A stretch of DNA of 64,000 nucleotides from Paracamarosporium sp. OC-R06-R3 (GCA_019828545.1 JACVRA010000071.1:1-64000), one strand, 5' to 3'; shown: positions 23,769 to 36,127, counted from the first letter of the stretch. Translations and numbers: made by a program. The notes: generated from the letters alone by a model not told the origin.

Positions 23769-26700
23769 TTATTGTTGTGGGTGGATGAAAGTGCACTTAG
23801 CGCCTTTGTTGCATTTGCCCATCTCGTAGAACTTGCATGGGATGACCTTGTACGGGCCCCGCTCGTGCTTGCCGCGTTTGTCACGGCCATGGGCCTCAGA
23901 GCCGTCTTCAACCCGTTGTCGTTTGCCCGATCCGTTGCCATTCTGCTGAGACTCCTGCGTTGAGAACATGGAAGCCATGTCTGGTTGCTGCTGCTGCTGA
24001 GGAATTGGTGGGTATCCGGGCCAATTTGGCAAAGGTGCCGGAGGCGGTGGAAAGGCGGCATTTCCCGGCTGCGCGAACTGCTGTGCCATGGCAAGAATTT
24101 GCGCAAAATCCATTGGAGGCGTAGCAGCGGGTTGTACAGGAGCGACTGGCATAGGCGCTTGTATGGGATTTGACCCTTGAGCCTGGCCAAGCAAGCTCAA
24201 TATGCTACTGATGTCGGGTGTAGCAGTGGACACAGCGGGTGGAGCAGGAGCGGGCGCAGGTTGAACCGGCGGGTAGCTAGTCTGATTCGCACTCGATTGA
24301 CCTGTCAGTTGTTGTACAATGTTGGTTAGATTGCTGATATCGATAGGCGGTACCGCCGGCGTAGACGTTGCAGACGTTGTAGACTCGGGGAGCCTTTCTA
24401 GGACAAAGCCTGGTGGTGGGCCAAAAGTGATGACAGGAGTGTCAGAAGACTGTGTTTGTTGAAGTAGTGGCTCGCGTGGTGATGTTGGAATGTCGGATGG
24501 ACGAGTGTAGAAGACCTCCAATGTTGTTTTTTCGTGTGCCACGTTTGCATCCCGCTCGGGGCAAGTCGGTTGCAATTCTCCACCTCCGTAAGGCGCATAG
24601 TTCCTCTTTCGCTCTTCTTCATTGACAACACTGAAATCGACCAAAGAAGGATCTTTCCATGGGCGGTAATCCATCTCCATGTCTTCATCATCGTCATCAT
24701 CTTCCATCTCCTTGTGTTGCTTGAACATACGACCTTCTCCGCCAATGTCACCAGCATCCCGGACAAAATTCTCATCATGGCCAGACTCTTCTTCTGGATC
24801 ATGATGGAAATATTTGATGCTGACGAGTGCATCGCCAGGACGGAACTTCACACGCAAGTGACGCCGCGATTCCTTACGTAGGCGTTTAGCCTTCTCCTCT
24901 GGCGTCTCGGGCGGTAATTGTTTCTCTGTTTTGGACGGCGCTGCTACTTTCTCTTCCTTAGGCTTCAACAACTCTGCCATCGTGTCCTTGAAGGAGAATG
25001 CTGGCTTTGCGGCAGGAGCACCAACAACCTTCTTCGCTGCTGGGGCAGGTCCTGAAGATTTAGCAGCGGGCTTTGCAGCGGATGCAGAAGCAGAAGCGCC
25101 AGCGGGCTTCTTGCCGGCTGCATTGAGCGAAGCGAAGAGTGATGAAGGTTTGTTTGTGATCTGGATACCTCGAGCTCGGACTGGGGCCTGCGCGGGTTTC
25201 TCGCCCGGTCGTTTCTGTTGTGCAGCCGGGACGGCTTTCGAGGCAGCTGTGGCGGCGGAAGGTTTCTTGTCACCGTTGGTTGCAGAATCGGTAGGCTTCA
25301 ATTTCTTTGAAGGACCCTCGGTCGGTGTACGACCTGCAGGTTGCGGTGCAGGGCGCTTGACAGATTTCGGCTCTGCTGTCACATCCATCTCAGGCGGAGA
25401 GCCTACTTTGGCCTTTTTGGAGCCTGCGGCAGCACCGTCCTCAATCTTCTGGATGAGCGCCTTATTTTTATCATTCACTTTCTTCTTGAGAACGTTAAGC
25501 GCTTTGGAGACCTTTGTCTCTTCAAGCATTTCAGTGGTTGTAGTGCCTGAGCACCGGCATAGCATCTCGATGATAGCAGACGATAGATCTCCGTCATAAT
25601 CTAAGACCTTAACCCGATTGGCTAGAAACTGATAACAGAGATAAAGAAAGCCCTTGACCTGACCGAGGTGGTACAGGACGTCGGGGTGAGTGAACTCCAG
25701 CGACGACTGCAATGCAGACTGCAGCAGATCACGCTGTTCAGCCACACGGCGCTTGAGCACGGGGAGCTCACCCGTCTTCTTTTGGTCTTCTGCCTCCTTC
25801 AACGTTTTGCTGTCCATCCGCCAACGGTTCTGGATCGTATTGAAAATCTCCCACAACTGCTTCAAGCTCGTCTTGATCTTCTCCGAGCTTGGCTGAGATC
25901 GATGAGGATACCAAGACGCTTTGATGATGTCATAGCGGAATGCTCCCTGTGGTTCTTCCGGTTTCGTTGCTGGTAAAGGCGATGGTTCTTCCTCCTCCTC
26001 GTCTGAGTAATCACTATCATCGTCGGAGGAGTCGTCATAGCTTTCGCTATCACTGACTTCCCTCTTAAGCACTCTACCACTGGACAGTTGCTTGGTCGGT
26101 GTTTTCTTAGCCAACTTCTTGCTGTCGGCCCCCGCCTTCCTGAGGTCCTTCACTGACTGTCGGGGCGTATATATGGGAAGAGCAGCTGGGCATTATTAGA
26201 CAAAGATCTTATCACTATAGAAAGGCAATTTATCTTACTTCTATTGGTCGAGAGGTGAAAGGGTTCAGTTCCAAGGGTCACGAATTTATTCAAAGCAACT
26301 GACTTTGTAGCCTTTATTAATGCAGCCTGATCAAGCACGTAAAATCCGCCAGATGTCTTGCCCTTTGGAATCTCATACTCCGGCACAGGTACAGGCTGGG
26401 CAAACGGTGTATGGACGGGACGCTGGGCAAAAGTCTCCGCCGTTGGCTTAGGTACCTGCACAGATTGTTACTTGACGTTCACTTGAGCAAAGAGGGTTCA
26501 CTTACTTGGTAAGAGGTTGTGGCACGTGGATCTTGCACCTGCGCCTGCAAGCCGTGCTGGAGCGACTGCGGCGTTACGGTGTTTTGTCGACTTTGCGGCG
26601 GGGTGGTCTGCGCAGCAAGTTGATATGGAGACTGTTGTTGCTGGCGCATCACATTTGGGTTCACGCTCAAAGCAGGGTCGACGTTGGCGGCATGTCCGTA

Positions 26701-26994
26701 GTTGGTGGGAGGGGCGTGGTTCCCAAACTGACCATATTGATACGGCGAGGCGGTCCGTTGGGTCTGACCTTGGTTTACATAGGGCGAACTTATCTGGTTG
26801 TATGGCTGGGTCGGGTAGGCGTTGGGGTGCCAGGACTGTGGTGGGGAATTATCAGGCACCAGGGCGGCGGCATGCTGAAGCTGGCCGTTCCACGCTTGTG
26901 CATCGTACTGATCAACGGAGTAAATGTTCTGGTAGGGCGAATTGGTGTACATGTTCTGCCCCTGCAGTTCACCGGGCACGTGAGTGGGCGCCAT
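23769..26994 (-). CDS. PNUTS/Ppn1-like PP1-targeting protein with CCCH zinc finger, 3 exons
   Basis: Model: complement(join(23769..26185, 26239..26455, 26456 excluded, 26506..26994)); that is, exons 26994-26506, 26455-26239 and 26185-23769, giving 1040 residues. Introns are 50 and 53 bp. The N-terminus is Gln/Pro/Tyr-rich. A helical region around residues 325-475 (with LGQVKGFLYLCYQFL) may correspond to the TFIIS N-terminal-like domain of PNUTS. An Ala/Lys/Pro linker follows. Then comes LRVKFRPGDALVSIKYFHHD: RVKF fits the PP1-docking RVxF motif, and the following aromatic and acidic pattern resembles the PNUTS site. After an acidic stretch and a Pro/Gln-rich region, the protein ends with a CCCH finger, CKFYEMGKCNKGAKCTFIH (C-x7-C-x5-C-x3-H). 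PNUTS directs PP1 to RNA polymerase II and the cleavage/polyadenylation machinery to promote termination. The domain order supports orthology but overall identity cannot be judged here. Confidence 0.65.
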
Positions 26995-28045
26995 GGTGTG
27001 GGCAATGATTGACCCTGATGTCGCGCCTTATTGGCCGGCCCCACACTGTGCCACGGCTCCGGCAAATGGCAATTTATGTGACAATGAAGGGTGCACTAAG
27101 CGACAAACGGCCTGGCGCTGACTCACAGGGGTGAAGGAGAGCCGGTTCGGGGGTGAAAGGCCCGTAATACTTCCGAACTGGGCGGTAGCGCAGTGGTTGT
27201 TGAGTCTTTCCGGCTGCTGCAGAGTCTTGCTGGAGCGGGTGCAGCAGAGACGGGGGAGGTGAGACGTGCAGGCGCTTGCTGGCTGTCCAACGCGCACGCT
27301 GCCGTAGCCCGCTGTCCACGGAGTCGTAGCCTTTGGATTTATTAGGCGGCACGTAGCCTGGCTATTGCGACGCGGACACGGAGGATGCGTCACTTGCGCA
27401 CCCAGCTGCACAGCACGGCGCGTACGAGACACGCACGCTGCTTGTCGCTCGCCGAGAGCTGTTCTACGCTTTGTGCGATGGCCCGCAGGTCTTGCGAGGT
27501 GTCGACGCAGCTGTATTAGTACAGACGCTGGATTGAGTGTCACTGCTGCCCTGCCCTTTCCTGCGTCCTGCGCCCAACAATGCCGCCACACGCCAGTCCT
27601 GAACGCACGACTCGCACGCGGCGAGGAAAAGTGAATCTAGCTTGAAGTTCAAACGCCCTTATTAAGTGGGCAAAGGGTCACTGAGAAGTGGCATGAAGCG
27701 GAGAGAAGGGAAGAAGTCGGTGTGATGGGGGCGTTTGACGAGATGAGTGTGAGGAGAGAAGGAGCGGCGACAGTGGGCAGCGCCTTGAAAAAGCAGCCGG
27801 CGGGGGCTCGCAGGCGGCGCTTGGCGGGCTAGTCCCGAACCGGCACAGCGCGTCGCCGTACGCAGTGGGAGCTGTGAACACATGGAGCTTCCGTCGAGCC
27901 CAGGCAGCGCAATTACGCTCTGCGTGTGGTTTTTGGCACTTCCGTCGCTGCAGCATTGCATCTGAATTCTCCAGGCGATCCCACCACCCTGCGCATGAGG
28001 TAAACGGACCACGGGCGGGCGCCAAACACCACCACGACCACCACC
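26995..28045. promoter_or_regulatory. Divergent intergenic region, PNUTS-like/SLY1
   Basis: About 1 kb between two divergent start codons. It carries both promoters and leaders. Open frames in it overlap on both strands and look non-coding. Confidence 0.4.
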
Positions 28046-30334
28046 ATGGCTTCTCTTCGCGATCGCCAGATCGGTATGTCATATGCGAAGTTTTCTTCTT
28101 TATGGTCATATCGTTTATATTTTGACCCAAAGCCAAAACTAACATCCTTCCCCAGCCTCCATCCAGCGCATCCTCAACCTCAACGCCCCCAAACAACCCT
28201 CCGACGACGATGCGAACAACGCGCTGGCCACCGCCAACACCCCCATCCTCTCCGAGACGGGCGAGCCCATATGGAAGGTGCTGGTATTCGACGACTTCTC
28301 GCGGGATGTCGTGTCGTCGGTTCTACGGGTCAACGACCTGCGAGCCTGGGGCGTCACCATATACCTCTCCATCAATACCACAAGACATATGATTCCCGAT
28401 GTGCCAGTCATCTACCTCATAGAGCCGACCAATGCGAACCTCCAGCTTGTCACGAGCGACCTCTCGCGCAGCCTGTACTCGCCCGCCTACATAAATTTCC
28501 TGTCCTCAGTACCAAGACCCCTCCTCGAGGATTTCGCCCAGCAAACCGTCACCTCAGGCACCGCGGAGCACATTGCTCAGATATACGACCAATACCTGAA
28601 CTTCATCGTCTCGGAACCAGATCTCTTTTCGTTGGGCATGACGGGCGCATACGGCACGCTGAACAGCGCAAACGTGACAGACCAGGAACTGGATGCGCTC
28701 GTTGACAGGATCGTGTCAGGGCTTTTCTCCGTTGTTGTCACCATGGGTACAATCCCAATCATCCGATCGAGCAAGGGTGGCCCTGCGGAACTTGTCGCTG
28801 CGAAGCTAGACAGAAAGCTTCGAGACCACATTCTAAACTCAAAGACGAATCTCTTTTCCGGCGACCAGAAATCATCCGCAACGAGCTCCAGGCCTGTACT
28901 CGTGCTTGTGGACCGCAATGTGGACTTGACGGCCATGCTCAGTCACAGTTGGGTCTATCAGTCTCTAATATACGATATCCTCTCGATGCACCTGAACAAA
29001 ATTACTATGAATATTCCAGTGGACAACGACCATCCCGAAAAGGGTACCAAGAAACAATCCTACGACCTTACCGCTTCAGATAGCTTCTGGTTACGGAATT
29101 CATCCCTCCCATTCCCAGAAGTGGCCGAGAACGTGTCGCAAGAGTGGAATAAATATCAAGAGGATGCAAATGAAATCACAAAAAAGACGGGCACTTCGTC
29201 AATAGACGATCTTTCGGGTGACACCAGTTCTTTTGCGGCCCACCTGAAAGGAGCGATGGCAGCGTTGCCTGAGTTGAAAGAGCGAAAGGCGACTATCACA
29301 ATGCATATGGAAATACTTGAAGCACTCATGAGAGGCATTAAGGGTAAGAGACTTCTTTCAGGTATATCTCTCGACACCGCTGACTAAAGGAAGATCGCAA
29401 ACTGGACGAGTACTTCCAGTTAGAAGAAGAACTCTCCAAACAGACCAAAGCCCAGGTGTTAGAGCTCATCAAAGCGGCCGACAAGGGCAACGAGCCGCTC
29501 GACAAGCTGAGACTGTTCCTCCAATGGTAATAAATCCGCTTGCGTACCTCTAGCCTATCATACTAACACACCACAGGTATCTCACAACCGAGACAGAACT
29601 CAACAGAGCCGATCTGGACAGCTTCACCCAAGCCCTCGAAGCCGCAGGCGCAGACACAACATCCATCAAATACGTCCGAACCGTCCGCCAACTCACCCGC
29701 ATGACCATGATATCCTCTGCCCCAACACAACCCGCACAAAACACCGCGTCCCAATTATTCGGCGGCTTCAGCGGCCTCTCGTCGCGCGTCACCGACAAAT
29801 TCAAAGAAGCCGGGCTGGGCGCTAACATCGGAGGTCTTCTCGAGGGAGTCAAGAACTTCCTGCCCACAAACAAAGACCTCACGCTGACCAAGATCACGGA
29901 GTCTCTTATGGACCCCGCAAACGCATCATCAAGCGCCATCCAAAAAACAGAGAACTACCTGTACTTCGACCCGCGGTCTGCTAACGCCAGAGGTACACTA
30001 CCCCCTGCGAGCCAAGCCCGCAACCAGCAGGGCACACGAATCGGCATCGAAGCCACCTTCGGCCAGCGCCGGCAAGCCTTCTCAGAAGCCATAGTCTTCT
30101 CCGTCGGCGGCGGCAGCATGGAGTAAGTTCTTCGCACCCATCACAGATTGCATCCACAAGCTAACCGTCCACAGCGAGTACGGCAACTTGCAGGAATGGG
30201 CGAAGCGCACGAGCGCAGGCGGCGCCGCGGGCACAGGCCAGAAGCGCAGAGTCATATACGGGTCCACGGCCATACTGTCCGCGACCGAGTTCGTCAACAC
30301 GGATCTCGCCATGTTGGGCAAGGAAAGCTCGTAG
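28046..30334 (+). CDS. SLY1: Sly1 family SM protein, ER-Golgi vesicle fusion, 5 exons
   Basis: Model: join(28046..28073, 28156..29343, 29394..29526, 29577..30122, 30175..30334), 684 residues. Sly1 binds the syntaxin Sed5 and SNARE complexes to drive fusion of ER-derived vesicles at the Golgi. Exon 1 encodes only MASLRDRQI. Exon 2 continues ASIQRILNLNAP and WKVLVFDDFSRDVVSSVLRVNDLRAWGVT, the Sec1-fold domain 1 start. PVLVLVDRNVDLTAMLSHSWVYQSLIYD is the highly conserved SM-family VDRNxDL motif. DRKLDEYFQLEEEL and LDKLRLFLQW lie in domain 3, and a C-terminal RVIYGSTAILSATEFV strand is the usual Sly1 ending. The length matches the family. Introns are about 50 bp except the first (82 bp). At the second intron the acceptor AAG at 29391-29393 is used, because the AG two codons earlier would break the frame. 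Confidence 0.95.
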
Positions 30335-30954
30335 GCTGAGCGAGCGGCTCCGCGACGATGACCCCCGGCGATACGCTAGACGAAATGAATACATGTAATT
30401 GTGAGATGCGGACATGTCCTTTCTTCCAGTCTGTGCGTTCTACGTGCTCTGTGTCCCGCCTAAAGGGCCTGGTGGAAGCGAACATGTCCCTCGATATAGG
30501 CGTGAGATGAAATGAAATAAGACTACGCTAATCATCCTGTTCCGTCCCGACCCACCTAGTACAACGCAAATCGACCCTTACGCCGTGCCGCAAAATTACA
30601 CACTCTTCTACTTTGAATTGCATCTGCTTTCCAGTGCCCATGCTCGTGTTCATGTTATGTATACGGGGGAAAGTACAGCGTGCATAACATGCAGCTCATC
30701 TCGAGCGGGATCGGAGAAGTACAATGGCTGCTGTGAACGTAGGAGCAGATACTGAGGTAGATGGAAACTAGGATTTAAACCGTTATATCTCGAAGGGATC
30801 GATGGATGGAGCAATGGTATATCCGACCGCAAACCACCCAGAACCCACGACTGCTCCGCATACATACATACATACATACAAGCCCCCATCTATCTCTGAG
30901 TCGCACACCTAGGTATCTACCCTAGCACTTCCACCCACCGACCCACCCACCACC
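30335..30954. other. Intergenic 3' flanks, SLY1/HET gene
   Basis: About 0.6 kb between convergent stop codons, with a CATA tetranucleotide repeat (30861-30880). I see no gene. Confidence 0.5.
30861..30880. repeat. CATA microsatellite
   Basis: Five tandem CATA units downstream of the HET-domain gene stop codon. Confidence 0.85.
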
Positions 30955-33243
30955 TCAAGCACCCGCCGCACCACCCGGCCCAAACACCCTATGATTCCTC
31001 ACCTGCGCCGGCCCACTCTCGTCCACGCCCCCGTTGAACCCCCGCTCCCCAAACACCGCCGCCTTCCCCCGCAGCACCCAGCTCACCGTCGCCTTCGGGC
31101 TCCCCGTGTACGGATTACTCGGCGTGAGAATCCAGCCGCGGGCGAGGCCAGCGTAGTCCGGGCCCTTCACAGCAGCGGGGACAGCAACGAGGAGGATCTT
31201 TGAGTGTGCGAAGGGCGCGAAGATGAGGGCTTTCCCTGGGGGCGGAGGGACGTAGGTAGAGGGTGTAGACGGGGTATGAAGAAGCACAGGTGCAGGTGCA
31301 GGGGAGGCGACGATGAGCGGGCCGTGAGTGCGTTCGCTGGCGGTAGACGCCCAAGGGATGCCGTGCGCGATGAAGGCGCCCACGACGTTGATCATGGTCG
31401 AGAAGAACGGCACGTTGATGTACACGTGGAGCAGCGCCTGCGGGTTGAACAGCATGTCTACGGCGTGCGGGTCCAGCCGCGGACTCCCCGCAGGGAACGA
31501 CGGCTGCGAGAGTACGTCTAGTAGCCAGGCTGCGCCGCACGAGAACATGCATGCTAGCGTTTGTATGAAGATGTTCCGCATGGCGGGGGCCCGCGGGTGG
31601 TTGGGCACTTGCCAGAGGTTCCACAGCGTATGGCTCTGCATCTGGCATTGGATGCAGAGGTCTATGAATTCGCGGGCGCGGGTTACGAGGATGGGGAAGG
31701 TTGGGTTCGGGCGCGTGCGGTGCGGGAGGTCGAGGAAGACGAGGTCGAGCTGGGCGTATTCTGCTCGGCCGTCTGAGGCTTGCGCGACTGGGTTCGCGGT
31801 TTGTGGAAAAGCGGGAGGTGGGATCGTGTATGAAGGGGGCAGATCGAGTGGTGTGGGCTTGCAGAGCCATGATACTGAGCCGTCGTGGAGCTGCAGTGGT
31901 GCGCCTGTTGTGCAGAGTGTTACTGGGTCTCTTGCTGCTAGGCCCACGAGGAGAAGCTGGCGGAGACATTCATCCTCACTTGTCGGCCGCTGTAGAGGTG
32001 ATGGTGGTTTTAGAACCAAAGGCATACCGGATATGTTCAGCACAATGGATGTCTTGTCGCGGTTTGCATCCAATCTTCTTAGATACTCTGGAAATCGTGG
32101 ATTTCCGCCTGCCTTCAGGCTGAAGACTTCTGCGATTGTAGGGACAAACGGTTGCAGTGACGACAGTCTCGCCGGATGATCAGGGCTTCGCACAGCGATG
32201 GCCTCCCGGTGTTGGTCATTGAGTGAGTTCGCGAAGAGTCGAAGCAAAGACTGAATCTGTTGTAGCGTCGTGGAGGAGCTGATGACTTCACTCGCAAGAA
32301 CGAGCATGTGAATGAAGAACGCCCCAGTGAACCGAATCACTGTATATGCAAGCTCATCTCCATGTTCAGGCTCGCAGGGCACAAGAAAGACGTGGCTTCG
32401 TCCCATGTGTAGCTCATGCGCGCACCAGGCTCTCTCGAACCACATTGAACTGAGGATCCGCTCTACGAAAGACCAAAACAAAGGATGTCGTTGCATGATC
32501 GGTGGATTGAGCCCGCGATTCGGATGCTGCTCTAGCGGCAGATCCGAGAAGACGTACTGCTGGATGTAATGTTCGAGAAACCTCGTCTCCTCCGCCGTAG
32601 CAGAAATATCGTCCAAAGCCGCTACCACGGTGCGTGCATTCTGGTAAATAGTATCCATGGTACCAATGGCTACCGCCTTCTCAACTTCATCTTCTTGTTT
32701 GATGCAAACCTGATCAAACCACAAGCCCTCGCCAGTCCTTCTCTCGTTCAACACGGCCTGGAACATCCCTTTCGCAGTTGGAAGGGGAAACTGCTCCACG
32801 GTCTGAACCCATCCAAAAGGCAGATCCCCCACAGGCGAGATGAGCTTCTTCGGGGTATCTCGGCTAACTTTGTTCCAAACGTAACTCATGGCTATATAGG
32901 ACTTCTCCTCTCCTTCGGAATGCACGTCGCCGATGAGGCGAAAGACAGCATTGTTGCGGTTGGAAGGCCTCGGGAGAAAATCTTTGGCCACGGACGGTGC
33001 GAGGCGATGGAGATCTGCGAGCAGGGAGGTAGCGGCATCGTCGTAGCTTCCATGGGGAACGTGCAACTGCCGAGGAAAGAACAGTCTCTGCTTTGCGCTG
33101 GGGCTGACAAGATGGGCGTGGAGGCTGGACGTGTCGAGCTCGAGCTCGTCGACTTCTAGAAATTCGCAATGGCCTGCCCTCCGGCTGGAGGGAAACTGTT
33201 CTGTGGGGGCGGCCATGAGCTGGGGCGTAGGCCAGGCGACCAT
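30955..33243 (-). CDS. HET-domain (heterokaryon incompatibility) protein
   Basis: Single exon, 762 residues (or from Met10). HET domains occur in filamentous ascomycete proteins that trigger cell death on fusion of incompatible strains. Family hallmarks: KSYIAMSYVWN (about 114-124), LWFDQVCIKQED (174-185) and the IYQNARTVVAAL block (199-210), all in the expected order. The adjoining FWSFVERILSSMWFERAWCAHELHMG segment (about 260-290) corresponds to the usual conserved WF.RxW..QE element. The C-terminal half has no NACHT, WD40 or ankyrin repeats. It contains hydrophobic stretches (for example TLACMFSCGAAWLLDVL) and a Pro-rich linker, and I cannot assign it. The protein may be an incompatibility or innate-immunity-like factor; strain polymorphism would be needed to show that. 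It is the only recognisable gene of this type in the window. Confidence 0.85.
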   Translation of the reverse strand: MVAWPTPQLMAAPTEQFPSSRRAGHCEFLEVDELELDTSSLHAHLVSPSAKQRLFFPRQLHVPHGSYDDAATSLLADLHRLAPSVAKDFLPRPSNRNNAVFRLIGDVHSEGEEKSYIAMSYVWNKVSRDTPKKLISPVGDLPFGWVQTVEQFPLPTAKGMFQAVLNERRTGEGLWFDQVCIKQEDEVEKAVAIGTMDTIYQNARTVVAALDDISATAEETRFLEHYIQQYVFSDLPLEQHPNRGLNPPIMQRHPLFWSFVERILSSMWFERAWCAHELHMGRSHVFLVPCEPEHGDELAYTVIRFTGAFFIHMLVLASEVISSSTTLQQIQSLLRLFANSLNDQHREAIAVRSPDHPARLSSLQPFVPTIAEVFSLKAGGNPRFPEYLRRLDANRDKTSIVLNISGMPLVLKPPSPLQRPTSEDECLRQLLLVGLAARDPVTLCTTGAPLQLHDGSVSWLCKPTPLDLPPSYTIPPPAFPQTANPVAQASDGRAEYAQLDLVFLDLPHRTRPNPTFPILVTRAREFIDLCIQCQMQSHTLWNLWQVPNHPRAPAMRNIFIQTLACMFSCGAAWLLDVLSQPSFPAGSPRLDPHAVDMLFNPQALLHVYINVPFFSTMINVVGAFIAHGIPWASTASERTHGPLIVASPAPAPVLLHTPSTPSTYVPPPPGKALIFAPFAHSKILLVAVPAAVKGPDYAGLARGWILTPSNPYTGSPKATVSWVLRGKAAVFGERGFNGGVDESGPAQVRNHRVFGPGGAAGA

Positions 33244-34021
33244 AATGTACTGGGCGTGAGCTTCCCGGCGCTAACCATCTAATCAAACGATCAAATGTGA
33301 CCATGGCGCCTCTCTGCTTTTCAATCGTGCCCGTTGCCGTTCCTTACTCTTCATCAGCCCATTCACCGGAAGAGGGCCCGTCCAGGAGAGCTTTGCATTA
33401 TCGTTCAAGCGCCACATGTGTGTCGAGCGGGGCGGCTTGGGCGCGCAAAAGCCCGCGGAGATGGGCCTGGGGGAGGGGTTGAAAACTTGAACCGTTCTGC
33501 CGGGCCTAAAACATGTCAAAGGCTGGAAAACGGGATCTTCCAGCTGTCGTTGAGTGGTGACGTCTATACACGGAAGCTAGGCGGCTGGCGAGCCACCACA
33601 TGCGCCAAAAGGAATATGAAGCAAAACGGCTTCTGCAGGGTTCCTGCACGACCTGACTAAAATTACCGGCGCATTTCTTCTCGAATGAAAAAGCAGTTGT
33701 TGACGTGCATGTCAAGTCGCGTGCGCCTAGTGGTATTGAACGCTAACTAACGCTTCAGAAACAGACGGGGCGGAAACATGGCCCAAGCGGTATGACGATG
33801 TGAAGCAGATACCGCAAGAGAGCAGAAGGCAGTGCTAAAATAGAAACCCTTGGTAGATGTGAACCCGTTTCCGAGAGAAACAGTGTTCCAAACCAAACCA
33901 AGCAATCGCAAACTGTTTACGTTTCGCCACTCAATCTCGCACCTCATAGCACCCTTCTTTCGACCCACACCACCAACGCCATCCGATTATGATACCAACT
34001 GACAAATCCCCAAACGAAAAG
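33244..34021. other. Intergenic between HET and USP genes
   Basis: About 0.8 kb, containing the promoter of the minus-strand HET gene and the terminator region of the USP gene. No supported coding frame. Confidence 0.5.
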
Positions 34022-36127
34022 TTAATCAATTTTGGCATTGGCCAGCCGGCCATTGTTGGACGGCGAGATAACGTTGGACAGTCGCAAGTTCTTGCGCTTG
34101 TACTTGCTATGCTTCCGGAGTCGTTTTCTTGCTACCATGACAGGAACCGAAGATTTGGTGACAAGGTAATTACTAAAAGACCCTAGAAGGACACTGGAAG
34201 GAAGTCAGCAATCTTGCTGAACATATGCTACAAAAGGAGAACAAACTCACCCCTTCAATGCATTACGCCCTCTAGACCCAAGGATTACCAATGTGGGGTC
34301 CAGAAAGTCAATCTGTCAATCGCCTGTCAGTACCACGCCGTAAGTGTCGGGGCTGTTTCGTACTTACCACTTCTGTAAGCATATGCTTAGGGCTCTTGCA
34401 ATGGAACACTTCGACCACGACCCGGACCTGTAAGCGAGTCTTCCGTAAGAGCTTGACGCAGCGGTCGGACACTTCGACAGCCGCTTGGTATCGATCCTTC
34501 TCTGCTTTATCCATGGTGTTTGTATCTGTCTCTGAAGCTGACACGCTGTTGGACAAGGGCGATGGTGCAAGTCCTTCCGTTACAAAGCCCTGGTGATTCG
34601 AGAGTGTCTTCATCAACGAATCCGATTCCTGCTTTGCCGTTGTTTCGGGAGCACCGCTCGCAGTGCCGCCAGGAGTCTCCGTACCACCAACACCAATCTC
34701 CTCATCTACTGCATAAACGGCAAGTAGGGTATCGCCATCTCTAAGCACCGTCCCTATTGTCCATTCTAGAGCATATGCTGCTTCTTCGCTTAGGTCGGTT
34801 GCTACCAAGTAGACCCGCTGTCGTCGTAGACCATTCTCAGCGTCTTTTAGAAACTTGCCGTAGTTTCCACGAACAATCTGGCGGACGCAACGATGAGCCT
34901 CCGGGCTTGACTGGATCGGAGAAATGCTCATAGATAGTAGCTGAGCTGATTTTAGCTCAGACAAGTCTGCCTCGGTATCTGAGTTGTAGGGTGTAGACAC
35001 TGCAGATCCGCTTTGATCAAAGCTGGTGTGCGGGTGCACTCCCGATTTCTTGTTCGACATCTTTTCACCCACTAATGTGGTGCCATCAGGACCAGTGATG
35101 GTGACGTCTGGCTCTAGCATTGATCGTACCGCGTAGGAAGAAGAAACGTCCTTGCCTACTCAGGTCAGTTATCATGATAGTAAACAGTTTTGCTTCACTT
35201 ACGTTCTTCTTCAGCGGCTGCCAATAAACTTCTCGGGCCTTTGCCCTCTTCGTGTTCCTCATCGTCGTTGCTCCGTTGAAGTTGTCTGCCCCGACTCTTT
35301 GCACCTCCCCAATTGTCTCCATCCGAATCATCACTATCGTCGTTCTCACTCGATTCGACTGCGGCTTCGTCATCGCCGAAGTCGTCCGTGGCCAAGCGAA
35401 CACCGCCGCCAGGAGCGAGAGTTTCTCCCTTGGTAGGATCGGTGCCTTTACGGGTTGGTAACGTCGAAAGACTCCCGCCTGATCGACTCAAATTCGCGTC
35501 AGAAAGCTTGCGGTAGGCGGATGACATGTCAATCACCTTCCCCGAATCGGTCACGTATTTGTTAGAAGTCATCAGGTTCATGGAATTTGCGTTGAGCATG
35601 CGACCACCGGGAGACTGAGACCTACTCGGTCCAGGACTACCAGATTTCTTGGTCTGGAAACCGCCAAATGAGCCGTGTCTGTCTCGGTCTTTATTGGAAT
35701 TCAACTTTCCAGATTGCTCGCCGAATACCGAGGACATGGCCCTGGGTTTGGCACTGGTACTGGCCTTCCCGCCTTGTGATACGCGTTTGGGCATTGAGTG
35801 CGCTTCTATAGTAGGCAGCATTGAAAATTGGTATTGCGATTCAGGATCGACCGAAGAACCCCCAAAACTGCGGGCGGAAGGCGGCGGGGAAGAAGGATTA
35901 CTGCCACGACTGTTGCTCCGTTTCCCCTTTCCAAGGTGCGACCAGTCCGCTCGGTGTGGACCACCGACGTCCAGCATGCTGCGGACGGGCGACATGGCTG
36001 TGGCCGGGCTTCGTGCGCGCCCGCCTACATGTGGGCTCCCAGAACGTCCTGAATTCGCCCTAGTATTTGCTTCCAGCAATGCCAACACCTCCTTTCTTTC
36101 ATCGTCGAGCGCTGCTTCCAGAGACAT
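34022..36127 (-). CDS. Universal stress protein (USP) domain protein, 4 exons
   Basis: Model: complement(join(34022..34193, 34251..34312, 34368..35155, 35203..36127)), 648 residues. The start MSLEAALDDERKEVLALLE was chosen over the first Met, 37 codons upstream, because it begins an ordered, conserved-looking helix. The N-terminal 400 residues are Ser/Pro/Arg/Gly-rich and acidic, probably disordered and phosphorylated. The USP domain begins RRQRVYLVATDLSEEAAYALEWTIGTVLRDGDTLLAVYAVDE (about 425-465). It is interrupted by a low-complexity insert and resumes with VRVVVEVFHCKSPKHMLTEVIDFLDPTLVILGSRGRNALKG. It ends with VLLGSFSNYLVTKSSVPVMVAR, carrying the nucleotide-binding GxRGR...GSxS pattern. 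The last three small exons are joined by introns of 55 and 57 bp. Fungal USP proteins of this layout are linked to stress signalling. The biochemical activity is unknown, but the intact motif suggests ATP binding. Confidence 0.88.

Noticed and set aside
20458..26994. Btz and PNUTS-like genes as an operon-like pair
   Set aside because: They have separate intergenic sequence of about 1.2 kb; same-strand adjacency is not meaningful in this genome.
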